Assembly: GCA_964416645.1 (NCBI GenBank) | Contig: CAYQEZ010000002.1 | Span: 1-64,000 of the forward strand | Origin: GCA-002282575 sp964416645 | GTDB lineage: Bacteria > Pseudomonadota > Gammaproteobacteria > Thiomicrospirales > Thiomicrospiraceae | Direction of reading: 5' to 3' | DNA length: 64,000 nucleotides | Shown: positions 42,882 through 51,509 of the stretch, piece by piece | How the letters are laid out: every line of letters starts with the position of its first letter | Position numbering within the stretch: the first letter of the stretch is position 1 | Notes under the pieces: model-generated | Told to the model about the DNA's origin: nothing | The model's database searches: none | Seen by the model: the letters and a program-made list of their open reading frames with translations, nothing else | Position numbers and translations under genes: made by a program

Positions 42882-42926
42882 TTGCTTGAGTGAAATCAAG
42901 CAAAGCGTTTTGCTTCCTGATATAAT
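42882..42926 (+). promoter_or_regulatory. fabA promoter with overlapping palindromic operators
   Basis: A -10 TATAAT (42921-42926) lies 41 bp before fabA. The -35 position falls in AAGCAAA-GCGT-TTTGCTT (42898-42915), an almost perfect palindrome. A second one, TTGCTTGA-GTGAAA-TCAAGCAA (42882-42903), shares its left half. Three TTGCTT-type half-sites are therefore arrayed on the promoter. In other gammaproteobacteria FabR, FadR or DesT control fabA/fabB; which regulator binds here is unknown. Confidence 0.6.
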
Positions 42927-42966
42927 TACAGAAATATTTTTATAAGACTCAGGGTTAATAAGCGAC

Positions 42967-43485
42967 ATGTCTAACCGTCCTTCTAGTTTATCGAGAGAAG
43001 ACCTGCTAAGTTGCGGGCGTGGTGAAATGTTTGGAATCGGCAATCCGCAGTTGCCATTACCGCCAATGCTGATGTTTGATCGCATTACCCATATTTCCGA
43101 AGAAGGTGGTCTGTTCGATAAGGGTGAAATCCGAGCTGAGTTGGATGTGTCATCTGATTTGTGGTTCTTTGATTGTCACTTTCAAGGTGACCCTGTTATG
43201 CCAGGTTGTTTAGGCTTGGATGCTATGTGGCAATTGATTGGATTTTACCTAGGGTGGGCTGGCGGCGAAGGTCGCGGTCGTGCATTGGGTGCGGGCGAAG
43301 TTAAGTTTTATGGACAGGTGTTGCCAACGGCAAAAACAGTTCGTTACCAGATTGATATGAAGCGAGTCATTAAACGCAAGCTTTTTATGGGCTTGGCCGA
43401 TGCAAAGTTATTTGTTGATGATCGTGAAATTTATTCGGCGACAGATCTTAAAGTAGGTTTGTTCCAGTCAACCGAAAACTTTTAA
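42967..43485 (+). CDS. fabA: 3-hydroxydecanoyl-ACP dehydratase/isomerase
   Basis: 172 residues. Dehydrates 3-hydroxydecanoyl-ACP and isomerises the trans-2 to the cis-3 double bond, starting anaerobic unsaturated fatty-acid synthesis. Catalytic His71 and Asp85 are in DCHFQGDPVMPGCLGLDAMWQ. It is followed 9 bp later by fabB, its standard partner. Confidence 0.96.
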   Translation: MSNRPSSLSREDLLSCGRGEMFGIGNPQLPLPPMLMFDRITHISEEGGLFDKGEIRAELDVSSDLWFFDCHFQGDPVMPGCLGLDAMWQLIGFYLGWAGGEGRGRALGAGEVKFYGQVLPTAKTVRYQIDMKRVIKRKLFMGLADAKLFVDDREIYSATDLKVGLFQSTENF

Positions 43486-43494
43486 GGAGTGAGC

Positions 43495-44703
43495 ATGCGT
43501 CGTGTTGTCATTACAGGCTTGGGTATCGTCAGTAGTTTAGGTAATGATGCAGCTACAGTGGCGTCGCATTTACGCGAAGGCAAAAGCGGTATTAAGTTTC
43601 AACCCGCTTACGCGGAGCGTGGTTTTCGTACCAACGTAGAAGGTGCGATTAACGTTGATTTAGATCAGATTGATCGCAAACATCGCCGTTTTATGGGGGA
43701 TGCGGCTGCTTATGCGTATTTGTCGATGCAACAGGCTATTGTTGATAGCGGTTTGACTGCTGAGCAATTATCTAATCCGCGCACAGGCTTAATTGCAGGT
43801 TCGGGTGGTGCTTCCAATCAAAACTTGATCGAAGCGAATGCGATTATGGCGGAAAAAGGCGTTAAGCGTATTGGTCCATACATGGTGCCACGTACCATGG
43901 GTTCGACGGTTTCAGCCTGTTTGGCGACGCCTTTCGAAATCAAAGGGGTGAACTATTCTATTTCTTCGGCTTGTGCGACTTCTGCTCATTGTATTGGTAA
44001 CGCCTACGAGCTGATTCAGCTGGGTAAGCAAGATGTGGTGTTTGCTGGTGGTGGTGAAGAGTTACACTGGTCGCAGACCATGTTGTTTGATGCCATGGGT
44101 GCATTATCCAGCAAGTATAATGAAATGCCTGAAACGGCCTCTCGTGCTTACTCGGCTGACCGTGATGGTTTCGTTATTTCAGGTGGCGGCGGTATGGTTG
44201 TGGTCGAGGCATTGGATCATGCGCTGGCGCGTGGCGCTAAAATTTACGGTGAAATTGTTGGCTATGGCGCCACTTCAGACGGTTATGACATGGTAGCGCC
44301 TTCTGGAGAGGGTGCGATCCGTTGTATGCAAATGGCGATGTCTACTGTCGATGGTTCAATCGACTATATTAACACGCACGGCACCTCAACGCCCGTAGGC
44401 GATACGAAAGAAGCAGGTGGTATCAAGGCTGTGTTTGGTGATGCTATTCCACGCATTAGCTCAACCAAGTCGATGTCTGGTCACTCATTAGGTGCGGCGG
44501 GTGTGCATGAAATGATTTATTGTTTGTTGATGATGCAGGGTGATTTTATTGCGCCGTCCATTAACATCACCGAGTTAGATGAGTCAGTCGCCGATATGCC
44601 GATTGTGCGTGAGCGTCAGGACAATGCGGGTTTGCAGCGTATTATGTCGAATAGTTTCGGTTTTGGTGGGACAAATGCGACTTTAGTAGTGCAACGCTAT
44701 TAA
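43495..44703 (+). CDS. fabB: 3-oxoacyl-ACP synthase I
   Basis: 402 residues. Elongates the cis-3-decenoyl-ACP made by FabA. The catalytic Cys160 is in SSACATSAHC; His residues are in NTHGTSTPVGD and SGHSLGAAG. The ATG at 43495 has AAGGAG upstream. fabAB forms a two-gene unit ending at a terminator at 44725. Confidence 0.96.
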   Translation: MRRVVITGLGIVSSLGNDAATVASHLREGKSGIKFQPAYAERGFRTNVEGAINVDLDQIDRKHRRFMGDAAAYAYLSMQQAIVDSGLTAEQLSNPRTGLIAGSGGASNQNLIEANAIMAEKGVKRIGPYMVPRTMGSTVSACLATPFEIKGVNYSISSACATSAHCIGNAYELIQLGKQDVVFAGGGEELHWSQTMLFDAMGALSSKYNEMPETASRAYSADRDGFVISGGGGMVVVEALDHALARGAKIYGEIVGYGATSDGYDMVAPSGEGAIRCMQMAMSTVDGSIDYINTHGTSTPVGDTKEAGGIKAVFGDAIPRISSTKSMSGHSLGAAGVHEMIYCLLMMQGDFIAPSINITELDESVADMPIVRERQDNAGLQRIMSNSFGFGGTNATLVVQRY

Positions 44704-44724
44704 TTGAGGATATTTTCGTGTATT

Positions 44725-44749
44725 AAAACCAGCTTATGCTGGTTTTTTT
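44725..44749 (+). terminator. Rho-independent terminator after fabB
   Basis: AAAACCAGC (44725-44733) pairs with GCTGGTTTT (44738-44746) around TTAT, with seven T in the right arm and tail. It sits before the convergent transglycosylase gene. Confidence 0.88.
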
Positions 44750-44767
44750 ATGGCAATGCTGAGTTGT

Positions 44768-45454
44768 TTACAGATGACCGTTGCTTTTTAACAAAGCCAC
44801 AATCTCGTTATTACAACTTCGTAATTGCTGATCATAGCGAATGGCACGATCTTGCACTTGGTCAGCAACGGTCAGCAACCAAGTCTTGTTATGGTAAGTG
44901 CCCATGCTATAACCGGTAATGCCTTCATGATAGGCGAGGTAGAGTTCACGTACTTGGTTGCCTTGTAGGCCAATTCGCTTATTGGCATTGCTGTTATACC
45001 AACCAATAAAGTCAAGTGCATCGCTCATATTGCTGCGATGTGCTTGATAGTTGCCTGTGCTTTTTACGTAATCGCCCCAAGTGCCATCTAGCGCTTGTGC
45101 GTAACCAAAAGCACTACTGGTTTTGTTGGAAAAAATGGTGGTACTGGTTTTGGGGCTGGCATTAGCGACAAAACGAGATTCTTGGTAGATAAAAGCGAAT
45201 TTAACCGCCACAGGAGTTCCCCAGCGTCGCTGGCTTTGTAATGCATCACGATACCAAACAGGATTATCGCGGAAAATCTCGCATAGATTCTCATGCGCAC
45301 CACGGCGCAACGGATTGCTAGGCGTAATTTGTACATTTTTTCCATAGCTAACGGAGCTGGCTTTTTGCGGTGCAGAGCATCCATTCAGTAGTAGCAAACC
45401 GATGCTACAACTAAGACAGCTAAACCATAAGCGCAAGCTGGTTTTTTTTGCCAT
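44768..45454 (-). CDS. Lytic murein transglycosylase, SLT-like lipoprotein
   Basis: 228 residues. A lipoprotein signal ends in the lipobox LLNGC (Cys near residue 26), so it should be anchored in the outer membrane. The transglycosylase domain has the catalytic Glu in AFIYQESRF, GYAQALDGTW, and the AYHEG segment close to the family LAYNAG. It cleaves peptidoglycan glycan chains with 1,6-anhydro ends. Relatives resemble EmtA and other family 1 enzymes. It is a single gene between fabB and ftsY. Confidence 0.87.
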   Translation of the reverse strand: MAKKTSLRLWFSCLSCSIGLLLLNGCSAPQKASSVSYGKNVQITPSNPLRRGAHENLCEIFRDNPVWYRDALQSQRRWGTPVAVKFAFIYQESRFVANASPKTSTTIFSNKTSSAFGYAQALDGTWGDYVKSTGNYQAHRSNMSDALDFIGWYNSNANKRIGLQGNQVRELYLAYHEGITGYSMGTYHNKTWLLTVADQVQDRAIRYDQQLRSCNNEIVALLKSNGHL

Positions 45455-45537
45455 GTCGTACCTCCAATCAATACCTTATGTACGATGACAGCCAGTGAGT
45501 ACAAAAAAGATGCAACCCATGATGGTGGATATGGAAA

Positions 45538-46749
45538 TTAGTGACTCGAATCCAACTCGGCTTGTCCTAATAAGGCTTGAACAAAACTTTCTGCATTAAA
45601 AGGGCGCAGGTCTTCTGCTTGTTCGCCAATACCAATATAACGAATAGGAAGTCCTAGCTGAGAAGCTAAAGCAAAGATGATGCCACCTTTAGCGGTTCCA
45701 TCCAGTTTTGTCAGAATGATGCCAGTTAAACCAACAGCAGCATTAAATTCTTTTGCTTGATTAATGGCATTTTGTCCAGTGGTGGCGTCAATGACTAACC
45801 ACACTTCATGCGGAGCAGAATCATCTAATTTGTTCATCACTCGATGAATTTTTTTCAGCTCACTCATGAGGTGACCTTGGGTGTGTAACCTGCCAGCTGT
45901 GTCGCCAATCATCACATCGACTTTGCGCGCTTGGGCAGCAGAGAGGGCATCATAGAGCACGCTAGCTGGGTCGGCATCTTGTCCTTGCGCGATGACAGCT
46001 ACGTTATGACGATCACCCCATGTTTTAATTTGTTCGACAGCAGCAGCGCGAAAGGTATCGCCTGCTGCTAATAACAGTTGCTTTTTTTGTTGTAAAAAAT
46101 GATGAGAAAGTTTGGCAATGGTGGTTGTTTTACCAACACCATTGACACCCACCATGAGGATAACGCGCGGTTTTCCCTGTGGAATGGTTTCTGGGCGTTG
46201 TTGAGCCTTAAGCAATAGCTCTGTCATGATGCTTCCCAGTGCTGTGTGTAGGTCTTCACCTGCTTTAAGTTTGCGCTGCTGTAATTGTTCTAGTAGGTAA
46301 TCGGTCGTGTCTAAACCAACATCAGCCGATAATAATAGGGTTTCAAGCTCATCACGGGTGTCGGCATCGAGTTTAATTTTGCCAGTCAATAAACTTTTGA
46401 GCCCTGAGCCAAGTTTTTCACGCGTTCGTGCAAGTTGGTTCCATAAACGCGAAAAAAAGCCTTGTTTGGGCGCTTCAGTTGGCGTTTCGATCGTGGCGAT
46501 TAATTGAGGAGCGAGTTCGACTTCAGCCTTCGGCGTTGTTTCGCTGGGGATCTGCTGAACTTCTGATAATGCTGTCGTGGGGGGTACAGCTGCTGAAAGA
46601 GATGGCTTCGCCTCAGGAGCATCCGCCACAGTATCAGCGATGCTCGTGCTGGTTTCGTGAGCTTGTTCAGACGATGTTGCATGAACATCCGTTGGTGCTT
46701 CACTGGGGGCGGGCGTTTCGGTTTTTTTACGTTTGAAAATTGACCACAT
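45538..46749 (-). CDS. ftsY: Signal recognition particle receptor FtsY
   Basis: 403 residues. The acidic, Ala/Glu/Thr-rich N-terminal A domain (about 1-95) precedes the NG GTPase core. Motifs are GVNGVGKTTTIAKL (P-loop), DTFRAAAVEQIK, DTAGRLHTQ, TKLDGTAKGG and a C-terminal GIGEQAEDLRPF. It docks SRP-bound ribosomes at the membrane. It is divergent from the two M16 protease genes with a 65-bp gap, a common arrangement in this class. Confidence 0.96.
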   Translation of the reverse strand: MWSIFKRKKTETPAPSEAPTDVHATSSEQAHETSTSIADTVADAPEAKPSLSAAVPPTTALSEVQQIPSETTPKAEVELAPQLIATIETPTEAPKQGFFSRLWNQLARTREKLGSGLKSLLTGKIKLDADTRDELETLLLSADVGLDTTDYLLEQLQQRKLKAGEDLHTALGSIMTELLLKAQQRPETIPQGKPRVILMVGVNGVGKTTTIAKLSHHFLQQKKQLLLAAGDTFRAAAVEQIKTWGDRHNVAVIAQGQDADPASVLYDALSAAQARKVDVMIGDTAGRLHTQGHLMSELKKIHRVMNKLDDSAPHEVWLVIDATTGQNAINQAKEFNAAVGLTGIILTKLDGTAKGGIIFALASQLGLPIRYIGIGEQAEDLRPFNAESFVQALLGQAELDSSH

Positions 46750-46814
46750 ATCATTTACTCTAACAAAGTTGTGTAATCATAAGTGCTCGTTTGCACAGAC
46801 TCAAGGAGCTAATC

Positions 46815-48164
46815 GTGATAAGCATAAAAAAAGTGTTTTCTTTATTGTTAGTGGCAGGGTTAAGCCCTGTTTATGCCAGCAATCTTACCCAGTTTCAGTT
46901 AGATAACGGCTTAATGGTCATGGTGAAAGAAGACAAGCGAGCCCCAGTCGTCACTTCACAAGTTTGGTATAAAGTGGGTGCGAGTTACGAGCCTGACGGC
47001 GTGACGGGTGTTTCGCACATGCTTGAACACATGATGTTTAAGGGTACACAAAACCTAAAACCGGGTGAGCTGTCTAAAATTATTGCCCGTTTAGGCGGCA
47101 GTGAAAATGCCTTTACCAGTCAAGATTACACTGCTTACTTTCAAACTATTCATAAAGATCATCTTAAGCGTATGCTGGAATTAGAAGCAGAGCGCATGCA
47201 GAGCCTAAAGTTAGATGATGCCGAGTTTCAGAAAGAGCGTAAGGTGGTGTTAGAAGAACGACGCATGAGGGTAGAGGATCAACCGACATCGCGATTGCGA
47301 GAGCGATTTGAGGCAGTTGCCTATGATACCAATCCTTATCGTCGTCCTGTGATTGGTTGGCAACAGGATATTGAACATTATCAGCTTGCGGATTTGCAAG
47401 TTTGGTACGACCGTCATTATGCGCCCAACAATGCCGCTCTGGTTGTGGTGGGTGACGTTGATGCCGCTAGTGTGCGTGTGATGCTGAATGAAACCCTTGC
47501 TAAGGTGCCTGCTCGTTCTTTAGACAGTGCAAAAAAAGTGGCAAACTTGCCTCCTGTGGGTGAAAAACGGTTAGTGATGAGTGATGAGCGCGCCAAAGTA
47601 CCCAGTTTGCTGATGGGTTTTGCTGTGCCTTCTTGGAATACAAGCGATGACAAGTCGCAAGCCTATGCCTTAGAAATGTTGGCGCATGTGTTAGATGCGG
47701 GTAACAGCAGTCGTTTGAGTAAGGAATTGGTGCGTGGCAGTCAGCAGCTTAGCCAAGCAGGTGCTGGCTACGATTTGTATGCGCGTTTACCGACTCAATT
47801 TGTTTTGTCTGCAGTGCCAGCAGAGGGGGTAACGCTAGCGCAAGCAGAGGCGGCCTTGCGTCAGTCGATTGCGCGTATTGTTGAAAAAGGCGTGACGCAG
47901 GAAGAGTTAAAACGTGTGTTAGCTCAGGTTGAAGCGGCGGAAGTTTACCAGCAAGACTCGTTGTTTTTTCAAGGTATGAAATTGGGGCAAGCCTTCACCC
48001 TAGGTGTACCCACAGCAGAAATAGATGCTTATTTGATGCGATTGGCACAGGTGACGCCTGAGCAGGTGCAGCAAGCGGCCAAAAATTGGTTGGTCACTGA
48101 GCGCATGACCGTGGCTTATTTGCAGCCCAAGGCAACGGACACAATGGCTAGAGGAGGTAAGTAA
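46815..48164 (+). CDS. M16 family zinc metallopeptidase, catalytic-type
   Basis: About 449 residues. I chose GTG 46815, with AAGGAG at 46803-46808, which yields a signal peptide ending VYA-SNLTQ. The inverted zinc motif HMLEH (His68, Glu71, His72) and a downstream Glu (in ERKVVLEERRMR) are complete, so it should be active in the periplasm. It pairs with the next gene, a partner without the zinc motif, as in other M16B pairs. Confidence 0.92.
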   Translation: MISIKKVFSLLLVAGLSPVYASNLTQFQLDNGLMVMVKEDKRAPVVTSQVWYKVGASYEPDGVTGVSHMLEHMMFKGTQNLKPGELSKIIARLGGSENAFTSQDYTAYFQTIHKDHLKRMLELEAERMQSLKLDDAEFQKERKVVLEERRMRVEDQPTSRLRERFEAVAYDTNPYRRPVIGWQQDIEHYQLADLQVWYDRHYAPNNAALVVVGDVDAASVRVMLNETLAKVPARSLDSAKKVANLPPVGEKRLVMSDERAKVPSLLMGFAVPSWNTSDDKSQAYALEMLAHVLDAGNSSRLSKELVRGSQQLSQAGAGYDLYARLPTQFVLSAVPAEGVTLAQAEAALRQSIARIVEKGVTQEELKRVLAQVEAAEVYQQDSLFFQGMKLGQAFTLGVPTAEIDAYLMRLAQVTPEQVQQAAKNWLVTERMTVAYLQPKATDTMARGGK

Positions 48165-48166
48165 GC

Positions 48167-49600
48167 ATGAAAAAGATGACTGTGTTAGGGATGCTCTGTA
48201 AAGTACAAAAGGGTTGGGTGTGTGGGGGATGTATGAATAAAAAGCGAAGCGCATTATTCGTATCTTCCTTAGTTGTTGTTGGTTGGTTAGTCGCACTGCC
48301 TACTTTCGCTGCGTTACAAATTGAAACTTGGCAAACGCCCAAAGGTGCCACAGTGCTTTATGCTTATGCACCAGAATTGCCAATGGTGGATGTTCGGATT
48401 GTATTTGATGCCGGATCAGCAAGAGATACAGACAAAAAAGGGGTTGCTTATCTAACCAATCAGTTAATTGGTCAAGGAGATGCACAAGGTGATGAAGAGC
48501 GATTTGCCGAAGAGAGTGACGGCTTGGGTTTGCAGTTTTCTACGCAAGCCTTAAAAGACATGGCTGTTATTAATATACGCAGTCTAACGCGAGCGGATGT
48601 GCTTGAGCCTGCCTTGGCTTTGTCGGCGTCAGCCATTAGTAAGCCGTTATTTAGCGAAGCGGTGTTAAAGCGTGAAAAAGCACAATTGTTAACGCAATTA
48701 CAGGCTAAACAACAGTCGGCTTCTGCTCTGGCAAGAGATGCATTTTGGCAACAGCTTTACGGTCAACATCCTTATGCTTATGCCAGTGAAGGAACGCTAG
48801 ATTCTGTGAAAACCATCACCAGTGCAGACTTGAAACAGTTTTATCGTCGTTATTACACAGCAACAAATGCCGTAGTGGCGATTGTTGGTCAGGTCGATAA
48901 GGTTAAGGCACAAGCGATGGCCATTCAATTGGTGGACAGTTTGCCACAGGGGCAAACAGTGCCAGTAGTTGCAGCGGTCACCGCACCCGTTGCAGGCATG
49001 AAACAAATTGATTACCCTGCCAGTCAAACTCAAGTTTTGATGGGTCAATTGGGCGTACATCGTTTAGATGCAGATTATATTCCACTGTATGTCGCTAACC
49101 ATATTTTGGGCGGTTCTGGTTTTGCTTCACGTTTAATGGAAGAGGTGAGAGAGAAACGCGGCTTGGTTTATGGCGTCTCTTCTGCGCTTATCCCGATGCG
49201 TCAACAAGGTCCGTGGATGTTATCGCTGCAAACAGCGACGAATAACGCACCCGAGGCCTTGGCTGTGGTTAAAGATACGCTGGCTGGATTGTTGGCAGAC
49301 ATTCCTGAATCTGAATTGCAGGAGCACAAAGATAACATCATTGGTAGTTTCGCTTTAGAAACAGACAGTAATAAAGACATAGTCGGTTACTTAGCGATGA
49401 TGGGCTTTTACCAGTTACCACTCACTTGGATGGAAGATTTTCCCAAACAAGTCGCAGCACTAGATCGACAGCAATTGTTAGCGGTGGTCCGCCGTCATTT
49501 AAAGCCAGAGCAATGGACGGGCATTTTATTGGGTAAACCTGCAGACACTCAAGCTGGTGCTAAGGTATTGCCAGTAACACCTAAAATGATGCATCAATAA
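48167..49600 (+). CDS. M16 family peptidase, non-catalytic partner
   Basis: Up to 477 residues. The zinc motif is missing (VAYLTNQLIGQGD aligns with the HxxEH site), but the second-half motif RxxxY (REKRGLVYGVSS) is kept, as in the beta-type M16 subunit that completes the active chamber. The start is ambiguous. ATG 48167 has the stronger ribosome-binding site (GGAGGT), whereas ATG 48233 yields a normal signal peptide (MNKKRSALFVSS...LPTFA). With the first start there is an odd Cys-containing N-terminal extension of 22 residues. It overlaps rsmD by one base. Confidence 0.9.
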   Translation: MKKMTVLGMLCKVQKGWVCGGCMNKKRSALFVSSLVVVGWLVALPTFAALQIETWQTPKGATVLYAYAPELPMVDVRIVFDAGSARDTDKKGVAYLTNQLIGQGDAQGDEERFAEESDGLGLQFSTQALKDMAVINIRSLTRADVLEPALALSASAISKPLFSEAVLKREKAQLLTQLQAKQQSASALARDAFWQQLYGQHPYAYASEGTLDSVKTITSADLKQFYRRYYTATNAVVAIVGQVDKVKAQAMAIQLVDSLPQGQTVPVVAAVTAPVAGMKQIDYPASQTQVLMGQLGVHRLDADYIPLYVANHILGGSGFASRLMEEVREKRGLVYGVSSALIPMRQQGPWMLSLQTATNNAPEALAVVKDTLAGLLADIPESELQEHKDNIIGSFALETDSNKDIVGYLAMMGFYQLPLTWMEDFPKQVAALDRQQLLAVVRRHLKPEQWTGILLGKPADTQAGAKVLPVTPKMMHQ

Positions 49601-50214
49601 TGAAGCGTCGAGTCGAAAAAACTAAACCTTTAGCAGCTAAAAGCGTGGGTAAAGTACGTTTAATTGCTGGGCAATGGCGTGGCAGAGTCTTGCCTGTTAT
49701 CGGCGCCGAGGATTTGCGACCAACAGGTGATCGTGTGCGTGAGACCTTGTTTAACTGGTTGCAGTTTGAGTGGGAAGGGGCGCGTTGGCTGGACTTGTTT
49801 TCCGGTTCTGGCGCTTTGGCGTTTGAAGCCTTATCTCGCCAAGCCAATGAAGTGGTGATGCTAGAACGCCATCCAGCAGCGGTGCGTCAATTACAGCAGA
49901 ATAAAAGTTTGCTTAACGCCAAAGGCGCACAGATTATTCAGGGCGATACCTTTGGCTGGTTAAAAGAGGTGCAAGGGCAGTATGAACCTTTTGATGGGGT
50001 TTTTTGTGATCCGCCGTTCAAAGATGAACGAGTGGATAACTTAATCGCGCTACTGGTTTCTGGTGGTTTTCTGAAAGCCAATGGTTGGTTGTATCTCGAA
50101 CAACCAAAGGAACGTATGTTATCCTTGCCCTATTTTGAATCTTATCGTCAACAAACGACCGGAGCGGTGAGTTTTGGCTTGTGGCGATTAAAGTCTGAGT
50201 GTGAATGTGAGTAA
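49600..50214 (+). CDS. rsmD: 16S rRNA (guanine966-N2)-methyltransferase RsmD
   Basis: 204 residues. Methylates G966 of 16S rRNA in the 30S subunit. SAM-binding motif WLDLFSGSGALAFEALSR and the catalytic DPPF (in GVFCDPPFKDE) are present; the RPTGDRVRETLFNWL start is diagnostic. The TAATG-like overlap links it to the upstream protease, and coaD starts inside its end. Confidence 0.95.
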   Translation: MKRRVEKTKPLAAKSVGKVRLIAGQWRGRVLPVIGAEDLRPTGDRVRETLFNWLQFEWEGARWLDLFSGSGALAFEALSRQANEVVMLERHPAAVRQLQQNKSLLNAKGAQIIQGDTFGWLKEVQGQYEPFDGVFCDPPFKDERVDNLIALLVSGGFLKANGWLYLEQPKERMLSLPYFESYRQQTTGAVSFGLWRLKSECECE

Positions 50215-50704
50215 AGCAACAACAGCCGTTTACCCAGGAACGTTTGATCCCATTACCAATGGGCATATTGATATTATTGAGCGTGGCGCCAAGCTATTTG
50301 ACCATGTGGTGGTCGCTATTGCTGAAAATCCGGGTAAGCACCCCTTGTTTTCGTTACAGCAACGTCGCGAGTTAGCCGTACTGGCGCTAGCACATTTACC
50401 GAATGTACGTATTGTTGCTTTTTCTGGTCTTCTGGTGGATTTGGTTCACGAAGTGGGCGCTCAGGCCATTTTGCGTGGGTTGCGTGCGGTATCGGACTTT
50501 GAGTATGAATTTCAGTTAGCCAGTATGAACCGGCGTTTGGACGCGCGCGTTGAAACCGTCTTTTTGACCCCCGCCGAGCATTATGCCTTTATTTCATCGA
50601 GCCTAGTGCGTGAAATTGCGCGTTTGTCGGGGCCTGTTGCCGAGTTTGTACCGCCAGAAGTGGCCACGGCTTTAGCGGTTAAATTTAGTGAGCAGGGAGC
50701 ATGA
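50201..50704 (+). CDS. coaD: Phosphopantetheine adenylyltransferase
   Basis: 167 residues. Penultimate step of coenzyme A synthesis. Nucleotidyl-transfer motifs are YPGTFDPITNGHIDI (with the TxGH-type NGH) and ISSSLVREIA. Starts at GTG; 50201 or 50207 are both in frame, with no strong ribosome-binding site, suggesting coupling to rsmD, which it overlaps by 8-14 bp. rsmD-coaD is the usual pairing. Confidence 0.95.
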   Translation: MNVSKATTAVYPGTFDPITNGHIDIIERGAKLFDHVVVAIAENPGKHPLFSLQQRRELAVLALAHLPNVRIVAFSGLLVDLVHEVGAQAILRGLRAVSDFEYEFQLASMNRRLDARVETVFLTPAEHYAFISSSLVREIARLSGPVAEFVPPEVATALAVKFSEQGA

Positions 50705-50706
50705 CC

Positions 50707-51498
50707 ATGGCAAATTTTCGTTATTTAACAGGTCGAGCGTTAACGCTTTGGAAACGTAGTCGTTTGGTTGCGGATGTGCTGGCTCGTCGGTTATTGTTTC
50801 GTTTGTTAGCCTCACCCCAAGTGTTATCCTTAAATGAAAGTCTTTCAGCCAAGCCGCTCTCGCCTAAGTTAACCGATAAGCTAGTGGTGCTTGCCCCTCA
50901 TTCGGATGATGAAAGTATTGGTTGTGGTGGATTATTGGCTCAATTTGCTGAGCAGCTATCGGTAGTGTGCTTAACGAATGGTGCCAAGGGGGATCCGAAG
51001 GTGTCTAGAGCCGTACTGATTGAGACGCGTGAGCAAGAGTTACGTGTCGCCATGCAGGTGGCAGGCGTGCAGCAAGTGAGCTTTTTAGGGGTTGAAGATC
51101 AAGCTTTAGGTGAGGATCAGCAACGCTTTGCGCAGCTAGACCTCAGTTCGGTGGATTGGATTTTTCTGCCTAATTTTCTCGACCAACACCCAGATCACAA
51201 AGCGGTAACAACACAGCTACAAGCATTGTTGCGTGAGAGAGGCTATCAGCCTAACCTAAAAATAGCTTTTTATGAAATTTGGGGAACCTTACCCGTATGG
51301 AATGCTTATGTGGAATTGACGCCTGAGCTTTGGCAACAAAAGCAAGCCATGATAGCCTGTTTTAAATCGCAAATTAAACACATTGACTACGCCAGTCGCA
51401 TTCATGGATTGCATGTGTACCGTGGCATTGCAGTTGGTAAAGAGGCGGTTGAAGCCTATCTCGTATTGGATGTAAAAGATTTCTTGGCCATTGCTTAG
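50707..51498 (+). CDS. PIG-L family deacetylase
   Basis: About 263 residues. The zinc motif APHSDDESIGCGG (near residue 60) and HPDH (near 160) are intact, so it should be a de-N-acetylase acting on an N-acetyl sugar such as GlcNAc derivatives. The ATG at 50707 is preferred because AGGGAG (50694-50699) is too near 50701. It follows coaD with no gap. Substrate unknown; many relatives work in glycan or LPS synthesis. Confidence 0.85.
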   Translation: MANFRYLTGRALTLWKRSRLVADVLARRLLFRLLASPQVLSLNESLSAKPLSPKLTDKLVVLAPHSDDESIGCGGLLAQFAEQLSVVCLTNGAKGDPKVSRAVLIETREQELRVAMQVAGVQQVSFLGVEDQALGEDQQRFAQLDLSSVDWIFLPNFLDQHPDHKAVTTQLQALLRERGYQPNLKIAFYEIWGTLPVWNAYVELTPELWQQKQAMIACFKSQIKHIDYASRIHGLHVYRGIAVGKEAVEAYLVLDVKDFLAIA

Positions 51499-51509
51499 CC
51501 ATTTATTAT

